Source of the DNA: Pontibacter aquaedesilientis
GTDB taxonomy: Bacteria; Bacteroidota; Bacteroidia; Cytophagales; Hymenobacteraceae
DNA: 64,000 bases
Assembly (NCBI RefSeq): GCF_014773225.1
Contig: NZ_JACXAJ010000006.1
Location: 151,263-215,262 of the forward strand
Direction: 5' to 3'
The position numbers and the translations under genes were made by a program. Under the pieces are notes generated by a model, which did no database searches, had not been told where the DNA came from, and worked only from the letters and a program-made list of their open reading frames with translations. Below are positions 25,229 to 32,918 of this stretch, in pieces. Position 1 is the stretch's first letter. The number at the start of each line of letters is the position of its first letter.

Positions 25229-25729
25229 ATGATGAAATACGTTAAGCCAGCCATGCTCTTGGTGGCCTTTGTTCTGTTTGCTGCAACCGCCTCGCTGGCT
25301 CAGCAAAAAGTAAGCACCATCAAGTTCGATGAACTGCAAAAGATCCGGGCATCGCCGCACGACACTTTGTATGTTGTCAACTACTGGGCTACCTGGTGCA
25401 AGCCCTGCATCAAGGAGATGCCGTATTTTGAGGCGATCACCCAGCAGTATAAGGGCCAACCGGTGCGTGTGATTCTGGTGAGCATGGACGCCGTGCAAGA
25501 TCTTGAAAAGCGTGTTATCCCCTTTGTGGAGAAACGCAACCTGCAGTCGCGGCTATACCTGCTCGACGAGCCCGACGGCAATACCTGGATAGACCGCATC
25601 GAACCCAAGTGGTCGGGTGCCATACCTGCCACCATGTTTTTCAATAACAAACGCAAGCAGTACGAGTTTGTGGAGCGTGAGCTTTCCGAAGCCGAATTAC
25701 AGGAACTGATCAATAAGTATAAACCATAA
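25229..25729 (+). CDS. Periplasmic TlpA-family thioredoxin
   Basis: A 166-residue protein with a signal peptide (AMLLVAFVLFAATASLAQ) and a thioredoxin fold with active site YWATWCKPCIKEMP. The cis-Pro region is GAIPATMFF. TlpA proteins reduce periplasmic disulfides, for instance in cytochrome c assembly. The next gene, 9 bp downstream, is another thioredoxin-like protein with a different cysteine motif, so the pair probably works together. Two adjacent ATG codons (25229 and 25232) are equally good starts. Confidence 0.9.
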   Translation: MMKYVKPAMLLVAFVLFAATASLAQQKVSTIKFDELQKIRASPHDTLYVVNYWATWCKPCIKEMPYFEAITQQYKGQPVRVILVSMDAVQDLEKRVIPFVEKRNLQSRLYLLDEPDGNTWIDRIEPKWSGAIPATMFFNNKRKQYEFVERELSEAELQELINKYKP

Positions 25730-25738
25730 TCTGTTACT

Positions 25739-26371
25739 ATGAAGAATACCACAACCCCGCTTCTTTACATGGTGTGCCTGCTTTTTGTAGGCTTCCTGAT
25801 GGCAGCTATACCTGCCAGCGACTCCGGCTACCAGGTGGGCGACACCGCCCGCGACTTCAAACTCAAAAATGTGGATGGCAAAATGGTCTCCATGAGCGAC
25901 TACAAAAACGCCAAGGGCTTTATCGTGACCTTCACCTGCAACACCTGCCCCTACTCCGTGGCCTATGAGGACCGCATCATCGACCTGCACAACAAGTATG
26001 CACCGAAGGGTTACCCGGTGATCGCCATCAACCCAAACGATGTGCAGGTATCGCCAAAGGACTCTTACCAGGATATGCAGGTTCGTGCCAGGGAGAAGAA
26101 GTTTCCGTTCGCATATGTGTATGACGAAACGCAGGAAATCACCAAAGCCTACGGCGCCACCCGCACCCCGCACTTGTATGTAGTGCAAAAGCAGAAAGAC
26201 GGCAAGTTCAAGGTAGCCTACATCGGCACGATAGACGACAACTCGCGTGAGCCGGAGAAGGTACAGAAGAAATACGCCGAAGCCGCCCTTGACGAACTGG
26301 TTTCAGGCAAAGCCGTGAGCCAGCCAAACACCAAAGCGATCGGCTGCACCATCAAGTGGCGCGAAGCGTAG
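25739..26371 (+). CDS. Secreted thioredoxin-like (redoxin) protein
   Basis: A 210-residue protein with an N-terminal signal/TM segment (LLYMVCLLFVGFLMAAIPAS) and a redoxin/AhpC-TSA-like domain: GDTARDFKLKNVDGKMVSM, then FTCNTCPYSVAYEDRI, where CNTC is the active-site cysteine pair, VIAINPND, and GATRTPHLYVVQ with the cis-Pro. This family (thioredoxin family protein with a CxxC followed by PY) is frequent in Bacteroidota next to TlpA, as here, 9 bp after the preceding gene. The substrate is unknown. Confidence 0.88.
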   Translation: MKNTTTPLLYMVCLLFVGFLMAAIPASDSGYQVGDTARDFKLKNVDGKMVSMSDYKNAKGFIVTFTCNTCPYSVAYEDRIIDLHNKYAPKGYPVIAINPNDVQVSPKDSYQDMQVRAREKKFPFAYVYDETQEITKAYGATRTPHLYVVQKQKDGKFKVAYIGTIDDNSREPEKVQKKYAEAALDELVSGKAVSQPNTKAIGCTIKWREA

Positions 26372-26372
26372 G

Positions 26373-26750
26373 CTATACCTCTTTTTTTACATCAATAGGC
26401 AATGGCAGCTCCGTCGGATTGATGGAGCTGTCTGCTTTTTTGGCAACAGGTATATTTTTTTCTCCCTTGAGGCCGGCAATGCGGGCCTCCACTTCATACT
26501 TGTTGTTGTAGTAGCCCACCCGCATCGACTCGCGTAGGTATAGCCACAGAAACCTGAGGTACCCATGCTCCTGAAACTGCCGGATATGGCAAAGCTCATG
26601 CGCCACCCAGCCGCTGTCCTTCAGAAAGGCTTCCCGTTTCACGCCGCTCAGGTGAATGGTTTTGCCCAGCACCATGGCCACATTCCGGCTTTTGAGCACC
26701 ATGCGGGCTATGCGGGCAAAAGGTGAATTCTCTACAATTTTATAATCCAT
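26373..26750 (-). CDS. Small protein with an HExxH-type zinc-binding motif (DUF4157-like)
   Basis: A 125-residue cytoplasmic protein. The helix DSGWVAHELCHIRQFQEHGY contains HELCH, an HExxH metallopeptidase signature, followed by an R-Q-F-Q stretch as in DUF4157-type domains. A later acidic residue in NNKYEVEARIAGLKGE can serve as third ligand. The C-terminus is a low-complexity tail. It is convergent with the redoxin gene (1 bp apart). Catalysis is not proven, since many members of this group are uncharacterised. The 404-bp repeat begins 49 bp upstream of its start. Confidence 0.7.
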   Translation of the reverse strand: MDYKIVENSPFARIARMVLKSRNVAMVLGKTIHLSGVKREAFLKDSGWVAHELCHIRQFQEHGYLRFLWLYLRESMRVGYYNNKYEVEARIAGLKGEKNIPVAKKADSSINPTELPLPIDVKKEV

Positions 26751-26798
26751 GATTTGTGTCCATCCTATTCATTTGTTTGTACGGCGCTATACCTGACC

Positions 26799-27202
26799 TG
26801 TGCCCGGCTGAGGCGAGCATCCTACGCCAGGAGGTGAAGGCCTGACGATCAGGGGTGAATAACAATAAGGCACGGTCTTGTCCGTTAACTTATTTGTACC
26901 TATTTTTGCGCCCTGCTGTGCTATACTTATCTGTAGTGCTCAGGTTGCAGAGTATAAAATGCAATTTTTACCAAGACCACTCTCCAACCATAAGGTGACA
27001 ACTGCTTGCCGCTTCGGTGGCTGCAAGACATGCTAAACCCTATGACAAAGACCATCATTCTGAGTGTGCTTGCCTTGGCATCGCTCATTCTCTCCTTCTT
27101 CTACGAGGCACGCACGCCCGAGTCGCAGCCAGATGAAACGGCGATGGCCATCACGCCTTACACCATTTACAACGGCGAGGATATGGCCCGGGCGCTACAG
27201 CT
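26799..27202 (+). repeat. Left 404-bp direct repeat (copy 1)
   Basis: Aligns without gaps to 32515-32918 (offset 5716) with about 11 mismatches by eye. It covers the promoter region and first 53-54 codons of an NlpC/P60 peptidase gene. Sequence identity ends abruptly at CTACAGCT on the right and TGTGCCCGG on the left. Confidence 0.93.
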
Positions 27203-27233
27203 GCGAACAGTGTACGAGGGCTTTATTTCCTAA
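27042..27233 (+). pseudogene. 5' fragment of an NlpC/P60 peptidase gene (copy 1 of the repeat)
   Basis: From the ATG at 27042 the frame is identical in protein sequence to the start of the intact gene at 32758 (MTKTIILSVLALASLILSFF, then the DETAMAITPYTIYNGEDMAR stretch). At the repeat boundary (27202) it runs into unrelated DNA and stops at 27231-27233, so the catalytic domain is lost. All differences from the intact copy within the coding part are at third codon positions, so this allele diverged while still under selection for protein sequence. Confidence 0.88.
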
Positions 27234-27537
27234 AGATGGTTGTGATTATCCGAATGATGCAACAATGCGCAAATACTGCTCACTAGGTAAAGAATGTAAG
27301 CTGAAGTACCAACTTGACCTAGCATTCATCACAGGTGAATTACCAGTTGCTATTGCTGACCAGATTGGCAGAAGCACCTACGGCTTAAAAGACTGTATGA
27401 AGTTCTCTGACAATCCCAACGATGGGTACAAGCCACCGAAACGACCTGCTCCTGATAATACACCTGATAATCAAATGGTGCTGCCGTTCGCTTGGCAGGA
27501 GATCGCACAAGAAAAAAAATGGGAGTTAGTACTCTAA
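27202..27537 (+). pseudogene. N-terminally truncated Cys-rich small protein at the left island junction
   Basis: The frame starts at the repeat boundary and encodes CEQCTRALFPKDGCDYPND, then MRKYCSLGKECKLK, a likely zinc-binding cluster (CxxC and later C, C, C), followed by a helical FITGELPVAIADQIGRSTYG region and a tail rich in Pro. Only a few N-terminal residues seem to be missing, because such zinc-finger modules normally start near residue 3-5. Start codon and promoter were removed by the junction. No family recognised; the size and motif fit small phage or plasmid regulators. Confidence 0.6.
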
Positions 27538-27645
27538 TTCTATACTCCAATGAATCGAGACTGTATTCCTGATAGCACATAGGGGTTTGCAATATTCCGA
27601 AAACAAGTTCAGCACCTTTGTTATAATCAATTAATAGCCAGAGAT

Positions 27646-27787
27646 ATGAGACATTTTTTTTATAACCGCAGCATATGAGTCCGACACGAAGGAGCTTATC
27701 ATCGACAGTTTCATTTATGATGCTGAAGACTTTCCTGATAAGGAAATAGTTGAAGATGCTTGCAAGAGGCGTATAATGGAATATTGA
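27646..27787 (+). pseudogene. 46-codon small gene, frameshifted at a T8 run
   Basis: ATG at 27646 opens MRHFF, but the run of eight T at 27654-27661 shifts the frame to an early TGA. With seven T the frame would continue ITAAYESDTKELIIDSFIY, then DAEDFPDKEIVEDACKRRI and stop at 27785-27787, which is clearly coding-like. Either the gene is inactivated or the assembly has a homopolymer error here. Confidence 0.5.
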
Positions 27788-27867
27788 TAAATACCTGATC
27801 TCAATAAGTGAGATCCCAGCAGAAGTCGTAGCTACATATAGGTAGTTAGTGGGATTAAAGTGGAATG

Positions 27868-27897
27868 AAAAAGCCTTAGCTCTCACCAAGGCTTTTT
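27868..27897. terminator. Terminator of the NDT/TIR-like gene
   Basis: Perfect 10-bp stem AAAAAGCCTT / AAGGCTTTTT with a 10-nt loop, just after the stop of the minus-strand gene. Confidence 0.8.
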
Positions 27898-27903
27898 AGC
27901 TTT

Positions 27904-28806
27904 TTAAGCGATGTGCTGACTCTTTATATTCGGCCAAGAATCATATATCATATTGTGGATTTGATATATAAGTTTGTCTTTGTCATTTACCGAGAAGTCT
28001 GAGACTACCCCTTTATCTTCAAGGTATTTTATAAAGTGAGATGTTATTGCAGAAATATTTGAAAAATCAATAACGGAACTATTGTTGTTTTGATTAAGCG
28101 ATTTTACAAACTCACTCTTAAGAAAATCACTACTCAGAGTTATTCCTGTATCACTAGCACCCGACTGTTTTAACTTGTTGATGACGTGAACCCCTGTGTT
28201 CTTTATTTCTAATCGTGCAAGCTGTTTGTTAATGTTTTCCAACTGTTTCATCAGGAACTCTTGCGGTCCAATCTCCTGTGTCTCAAGCTTAGGCTTATAC
28301 TGAACAAAGCTCTTAAGAAAGGTGGAGTATTCCGGATCTTTAGACTTTTCGTATGTTGATATAAGCTTGGCTTTCAACTTTTGTTTGAAACCAATGATAG
28401 ATGAATATCGAAGGTCACGAGGGTAACTCAAGTGTTCGATTACTCCAGTATCAAAGGTATAGTTGGTCGCATCGTCTTTGACAATTATAGTAGCCTTATC
28501 GAATGCCAGACGCAAACCTAACTCAAACATCACATTCGGGTTTTTAGAGCTTACATCGCAGACCACAATAGGATTGTTATATATGTTTGTCACAATCCTA
28601 TTATGAATAATACCGATCTCTTCTGCATCGCTGACCATGTTGGCAATAAATCCTGCTTCTTGAATTACCTCTTCTAAAATGTGCTTGACCTCAGACCAAT
28701 GTGCGGCAGTATACTCATCGTTTCCAGCAATCGGCATAATCAGCCCGCAGATTTCTTTATTCTCTATAGGTTGTTCAGTTTCTGTGGGCTTTTGTTTGTT
28801 TGGCAT
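27904..28806 (-). CDS. Nucleoside-deoxyribosyltransferase/TIR-like domain protein
   Basis: A 300-residue soluble protein. The N-terminal domain (about residues 18-130) has the flavodoxin-like order of NDT/TIR-like proteins: first strand ICGLIMPIAG, then the signature VCDVSSKNPNVMFELGLRLA (Asp 84, NPN 89-91, Glu 95). The D-(LV)-(ST)-x-x-NPNV-x-(YF)-E motif is typical of the 2'-deoxyribosyltransferase superfamily, which includes NAD-cleaving and nucleotide-sensing effectors in bacterial immunity. The C-terminal 170 residues are helical, with a coiled segment QLENINKQLARLEIKN, and are not recognised. It is the largest intact gene of the island. A defence role is inference. Confidence 0.72.
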   Translation of the reverse strand: MPNKQKPTETEQPIENKEICGLIMPIAGNDEYTAAHWSEVKHILEEVIQEAGFIANMVSDAEEIGIIHNRIVTNIYNNPIVVCDVSSKNPNVMFELGLRLAFDKATIIVKDDATNYTFDTGVIEHLSYPRDLRYSSIIGFKQKLKAKLISTYEKSKDPEYSTFLKSFVQYKPKLETQEIGPQEFLMKQLENINKQLARLEIKNTGVHVINKLKQSGASDTGITLSSDFLKSEFVKSLNQNNNSSVIDFSNISAITSHFIKYLEDKGVVSDFSVNDKDKLIYQIHNMIYDSWPNIKSQHIA

Positions 28807-29071
28807 TGTCTTATGAGCTTTATATGCAGCTTTAAATATATCAAACTAATACTGTTTTTATACTACGATAACATAAAAAAAATTATAATCTGTGTTTAAA
28901 AAGGTTCATGTTTATGATCAGAAATCATGCAGCCTTATTTTGACAAGGTAGCGCTTTGTAATATCAAGCTGCTCAATGATATGTGGTTCTGTATATTCCC
29001 GCTCCTTATTTTAGGGAATCGCAAGATTATCCCTAGTTTTATGGGCTGAGAGACTGCTATAAACAAGAACT

Positions 29072-30550
29072 ATGCTTTACGCTTATGTAGACGGTATCAG
29101 AAGGCGTGCCGAGAAAGGTTTAACCGGCTTATGCAAATGTTGTGACGACACCGTAAAAGCTTTCTGCGGTGAGTATGTAACTCATCACTGGAAGCACCGC
29201 CCTGGTAGTTCTTGCAGTTTCGCGGGCAAGGGAGAAAGCGAATGGCACTTGGCCTGGAAAGCTAAATTCCCCGAAGCATGGCAGGAGGTTATTTTCACCG
29301 ATGAGCACACCGGTGTGAAACACATTGCAGATGTTTGCACCCCCAATGGGGTGGCCATTGAGTTTCAAAACTCCACTATTCTCCCCGAAGAGTTACGGCA
29401 GCGCGAGAGCTTCTACACCAAGCTGGTATGGGTTGTGAATGCTGACAACTTCGACATCACATTTGAGTCCGAAGCCGAGCGAACAATCCGAAGGATGTAT
29501 CGGGGCAAGCATGAGTTTAACCACATGCAAGACTATAACACCAAACAAGCAATTGAACAGATTAAAGCTAAGATCCGCAAAGTGAAAAGGGAGACTGAGC
29601 TCAAGAAAGATGTAATCGGATCTCTAGAGAATAATGTTAAGCATTGGCAGAAAAGAAAAGACGCATTTGAAGCTGACAAAACCTTTGGGTCTGAGCTAAA
29701 GAAATCCGGTAGGCTTCCAAGTTTAAAAGAGCTCCATGCCGCAACCAGCCTAGATTCTTCCGTGTGGATTTTCGGAAAAGACTACGGGAAATTTCAGGCC
29801 ATATTAACTGATCTTGAACATCAATAGGAAAAAGGTGAGATATTCTTCAATGCCTACAGCAACCCATCCCAAGAATTCACCTTGCTTACCCCTGAAATAG
29901 CCAAGTCAATAGCCAAAGCTGGTTTGGCCGGAGCCGTCTTTTGCCTTAAAAACACCGAAGTAAGCACCCTGTTCGCCAAGCGAGAACCGGTCGGATCCGC
30001 TGAGTTTATGGATTACCTGTTACGGCGCAATGACTTCACACTCTACCTGAGCCAGGAGCAGTACAAAGAGCTGGGAACCAAATGGCGGGCATCCATCCAA
30101 GAAAGATTATTGGAAGCCAAAGCCAATGTGGATACTGCTTTGCAAACCTGGCAGGAGACCTGCCAGGTTTTTTTTCAGGAAGGGCTGCAGAAAGCACAGT
30201 CTGACATTGTTAAAGCTGAAAAAGAATACGAAGAAATCGCCATGTCCGCTGATCACAATATAATGGAATATGAAATTGAAATAGAGGGTTTGCGTCAATC
30301 ACACGAGCACGACACTCAATACCTGTCTACCGAGCTATCTAGGAAAGCCAGTGAGATCCGAAGAAACAATAACAACAGGTTCCACCTAAACTGGAAGAGA
30401 AAACGCGAGGTTTGGTTCGACGCCAACGCGCACGTATTTCTGGACAAAGGTGGTGCGCTCTACAGACTGCTTAGTGAAACCAGCGTAAAGAAGTACAGTT
30501 ATAAAGCATTCCTTGATCACTACTCCCAGCAGCAACAAAAGCCTAAATAA
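29072..30550 (+). pseudogene. CoiA-like nuclease gene interrupted by an in-frame amber codon
   Basis: Residues 1-251 (29072-29827) carry the CoiA signature: a Cys/His cluster (LCKCC, HHWKH and C), GESEWHLAWK, and the nuclease-like core HIADVCTPNGVAIEFQNS, where D and ExQ are the expected catalytic residues. A TAG at 29825-29827 ends the frame, but the same frame continues without another stop to 30550, beginning EKGEIFFNAYSNPSQEFTLL. The 240 downstream codons are coding-like, with a long coiled coil (YEEIAMSADHNIMEYEIEIE) and a charged end. Together they would make about 492 residues. A single C-to-T or G-to-T change would restore it. Either a broken gene, a sequence error, or readthrough; no recoding signal is visible. 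Confidence 0.78.
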
Positions 30551-30577
30551 AAAGCTCCAGCATTAGCTGGGGCTTTT
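30550..30577. terminator. Bidirectional terminator in the island
   Basis: Stem AAAAGCTCCAGC / GCTGGGGCTTTT with one G-T pair and a short ATTA loop, between the convergent CoiA-like gene and the 96-residue gene. Confidence 0.8.
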
Positions 30578-30588
30578 CTATTGTTTAT

Positions 30589-30879
30589 CTACAAATCGCC
30601 TAGGATTTCGAAAACCTTTTCAGCGACTCCCCCTCTAAAGGCGATCGTCTTCCCGTTCACAACAACATCTAGCAACTGCTCATCCGCGTCATTGTCATAA
30701 ACAATACTATCAATGCTGGATTTGTTGATAATATAAGTAAGATTCGAATCAGAGCCGGGCACTTCAAATTTGATAAACGGCTGATTGCGACTAGCATTAA
30801 TGGCTTCCCAGTTGATTTCTGGTGTTTTGAAACTCTCAGTGCTAATGTTAGGCACTAAAGATCCTTTAAAGTCTGACAT
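30589..30879 (-). CDS. Unknown 96-residue island protein
   Basis: Starting at the ATG at 30879 (MSDFKGSLVPNISTESFKTP). The longer frame to 30969 adds a stretch that looks untranslated. The middle, FIKFEVPGSDSNLTYIINKS, and the end, VVNGKTIAFRGGVAEKVFEI, suggest a small alpha/beta protein, acidic overall, soluble. I recognise no family. It sits between terminators and probably has its own promoter. Confidence 0.55.
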   Translation of the reverse strand: MSDFKGSLVPNISTESFKTPEINWEAINASRNQPFIKFEVPGSDSNLTYIINKSSIDSIVYDNDADEQLLDVVVNGKTIAFRGGVAEKVFEILGDL

Positions 30880-31010
30880 TGTTTTTTGGGTTAAAGGGTT
30901 AAATGATTTTGCTAATATAAATAGCATATATTGAAATAGACCTATAACTGCCATGGAATTTGCCAACAACTCACCAACATATTTAGCAAATCGTCATTTA
31001 CCTTTGCCGC

Positions 31011-31349
31011 ATGAAGTGGATAGAGTTAAAACAAGCGGTGATAGGCAGCGGGGCCATCTACCTGTTCGGGTGTGATGCAAATGAGACAGCCTACCAGTTC
31101 AAGCGAAAGATAAAGAAACAGCGCCCCAACGTGATCTTCCTGCATGCCGGTTCTGTCGGCCAGATCAAAGAGTATCAGGCTGCTCACTGGGTGAAGGGTT
31201 ACGGACCCGGTGTCTTCCACAACTACATGACGGAAGGCTATCGCAAAAATATCTTAAACACGGCGCTTCAGTGTCTAACTTCAACTCTGCAGCACTTTGA
31301 GCGGGAGCATGGGTATGCGCCGGCTGAGGTGGTGCTGGTGCGGGCCTAA
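31011..31349 (+). CDS. Unknown 112-residue island protein
   Basis: A soluble basic protein (MKWIELKQAVIGSGAIYLFG at the start, NVIFLHAGSVGQIKEYQAAH in the middle). Helices with Arg/Lys clusters (FKRKIKKQRP) and a C-terminal HFEREHGYAPAEVVLVRA are visible. No motif or family recognised. The only + strand gene between the CoiA-like gene and the right repeat. Its 5' side is AT-rich. Confidence 0.55.
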   Translation: MKWIELKQAVIGSGAIYLFGCDANETAYQFKRKIKKQRPNVIFLHAGSVGQIKEYQAAHWVKGYGPGVFHNYMTEGYRKNILNTALQCLTSTLQHFEREHGYAPAEVVLVRA

Positions 31350-31387
31350 AGGAGCCTTAAAACAAGGGACATAGAAGTCGCCTTTTT

Positions 31388-31570
31388 TCATTCACCTCGC
31401 TCCGGCGGCGTAGGGGGCGGATCACTGTGCCCTGGGAAAGCTGGATTGATATCTGGAATTATTTCTGGACTTATTTCTCGTCTAGGAGGATCAAAAGGCT
31501 CCTCATGTGGTTTTGGTAAAGGCTCAGTTGGCCTTTCTGTAGGCTTTTCTATAGGTCTCTGTTTGCTCAT
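31388..31570 (-). CDS. 60-residue proline-rich protein paired with the SLATT-like gene
   Basis: Composition is almost entirely Pro, Glu, Arg, Lys and Asp: MSKQRPIEKPTERPTEPLPK at the start, PPRREISPEIIPDINPAFPG later, ending TPPERGE. No hydrophobic core, so it is intrinsically disordered. It starts 3 bp after the stop of the SLATT-like gene and must be co-transcribed. Proline-rich tails like this often bind SH3-like or membrane partners. That it is a real protein is supported by the tight spacing and sensible start; function unknown. Confidence 0.6.
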   Translation of the reverse strand: MSKQRPIEKPTERPTEPLPKPHEEPFDPPRREISPEIIPDINPAFPGHSDPPPTPPERGE

Positions 31571-31573
31571 GTG

Positions 31574-32062
31574 CTATATTTTATTAAGGTAATTGTTACA
31601 AGTTGTCTCTGCTTCTTTATGTAAGCTTCCATGTTTGAAAAATATGATATCTTCCGGCGTTTGGTCTAAGTCTGCCATTCTTTTACGGATGTCAGTATAT
31701 ATCTCCCAGACTTCACTCTTGTCTATGGCATTCCTGTCCAACTTATGCCACAATTCTTCAACTTCGACGGTCAGTGTCTGCCACTGTCCCTTTTTCTCAC
31801 TGAACACTTTGATATACTTCGGAAACAGGAAATAAGGCTTAGCTAAAGTAAGCATCTGGCTAGCTCCTATAATGAGCCCCCAGAGTAAATCTAGGCTCTC
31901 CCAAATAGCCCATGCGGCTACACTAGACGAAGTAGTGAAGACAAGGAAGAGGTTTAAGAAAAGGTCGTACTTCTGATATCTTTTCACTACCAAACTGGAA
32001 AAGCATTCATTAACCTTGGAATCGGCTAATGTCCTCCATACCTTATCCCTAATGTTACTCAT
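31574..32062 (-). CDS. SLATT-like two-TM protein
   Basis: A 162-residue membrane protein with two hydrophobic helices near the N-terminus (about 33-52, DLFLNLFLVFTTSSSVAAWA, and about 57-78, LDLLWGLIIGASQMLTL), preceded by an amphipathic helix VVKRYQKY and followed by a long soluble helical tail (WQTLTVEVEELWHKLDRNAI, EVWEIYTDIRKRMADLDQTP). This is the architecture of the SLATT effector families, membrane-pore proteins associated with SMODS/SLOG or reverse-transcriptase defence genes. No nucleotide-sensing partner lies directly beside it, though the NDT/TIR-like gene is 2.8 kb away. Family assignment is by architecture only. Confidence 0.6.
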   Translation of the reverse strand: MSNIRDKVWRTLADSKVNECFSSLVVKRYQKYDLFLNLFLVFTTSSSVAAWAIWESLDLLWGLIIGASQMLTLAKPYFLFPKYIKVFSEKKGQWQTLTVEVEELWHKLDRNAIDKSEVWEIYTDIRKRMADLDQTPEDIIFFKHGSLHKEAETTCNNYLNKI

Positions 32063-32139
32063 TTAGCACCTGAATTAGATTATAAATATAAATAATAATA
32101 TTTTAATCTAATTTAAAGAATTACTAAATATGCACAACA

Positions 32140-32168
32140 AAAAAGGCCACCCGAAAGAGTGGCCTTTT
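32140..32168. terminator. Terminator near the right end of the island
   Basis: Stem AAAAGGCCAC / GTGGCCTTTT with loop CCGAAAGA, in the 130-bp gap between the SLATT-like gene and the phage-like fragment; serves the latter. Confidence 0.75.
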
Positions 32169-32188
32169 GCTATGATGTTTGGTCCAGC

Positions 32189-32514
32189 TTACGAAGCCTT
32201 CAGCGCCCCTGCACTACTCTCACTACCCGTTTCGGGACTGGTCAAATTTGACGTGGCCTCTTCCTTCAGCTTCTTGATAGTCTCATCTGGATAGTCCCAA
32301 AGCCCCCCATGCGAATGACCTCCTCCTGATCGATGACCGGTTTGCCGCCGTTCGCCTTCATGGCCAGCTCCACATTCTCGTTGGCGTCATCAATTCTGAA
32401 CAGGCTGAACTGCGGCTCCACCTCCACGTTGTCCGAGATGTTGAGAATGTTCGAGTACACGGCCATCAAAATGTTCATGCAGCGGTGCCCCCCTTCCGAA
32501 CTCACCCAATTGCT
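32189..32514 (-). pseudogene. Phage-structural-like C-terminal fragment (possibly DUF935), truncated and frameshifted
   Basis: On the minus strand the frame enters from the right junction with SNWVSSEGGHRCMNILMAVY, then NVEVEPQFSLFRIDDANENV and GGKPVIDQEEVIRMGG. The run of six G at 32303-32308 then shifts the frame; with seven G it would continue LWDYPDETIKKLKEEATSN and end SSAGALKAS at the TAA at 32189-32191. The tail plan (acidic FRIDD segment, G-x-P-V/I-D-x-x-x-V-I, then a long charged end) resembles the C-terminus of DUF935 Mu-like portal proteins. The N-terminal part was lost at the repeat junction. The family call is tentative. Confidence 0.5.
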
Positions 32515-32918
32515 TGTGCCCGGCTGAGGCGAGCATCCTACGCCAGGAGGTGAAGGCCTGACGATCAGGGGTGAATAACAATAAGGCACGGTCTTGTCCG
32601 TTAACTTATTTGTACCTATTTTTGCACCCTGCTGTGCTATACTTATCTGTAGTGCTCAGGTTGCAGAGTATAAAATGCAATTTTTGCCAAGACTACTCTC
32701 CAACCATAAGGTGACATCTGTTTGCCGCTTCGGTGGCTGCAAGACATGCTAAACCCTATGACAAAGACCATCATTCTGAGTGTGCTTGCCTTGGCATCGC
32801 TTATTCTATCCTTCTTTTACGAGGCACGCACGCCCGAGTCGCAGCCGGATGAGACGGCCATGGCCATCACGCCTTACACCATTTACAACGGCGAGGATAT
32901 GGCCCGGGCGCTACAGCT
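32515..32918 (+). repeat. Right 404-bp direct repeat (copy 2)
   Basis: Partner of 26799-27202. This copy is continuous with the complete peptidase gene, so it carries the functional 5' region. Mismatches are scattered, about 5 in the non-coding part and 6 in the coding part. Confidence 0.93.

Larger units (their letters stand above)
27203..32514. mobile_element. 5.3-kb genomic island between 404-bp direct repeats
   Basis: Everything between the repeats is accessory. Both ends cut into genes: a Cys-rich protein lacking its first residues on the left, and a phage-structural-like fragment lacking its N-terminus on the right. Base composition is more AT-rich than the flanks and the TATACC/GGTATA motif occurs only once (28455). 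Contents: CoiA-like nuclease (broken), NDT/TIR-like protein, SLATT-like membrane protein, a proline-rich partner and small unknowns. No integrase or transposase is seen, so it is not a complete mobile element. It is probably a piece of a prophage or plasmid left after recombination at the peptidase gene. Confidence 0.8.

Noticed and set aside
27350..27889. 179-codon minus-strand frame in the left part of the island
   Set aside because: Runs antisense to the truncated Cys-rich frame and the 46-codon frame, both of which have coding-like translation.
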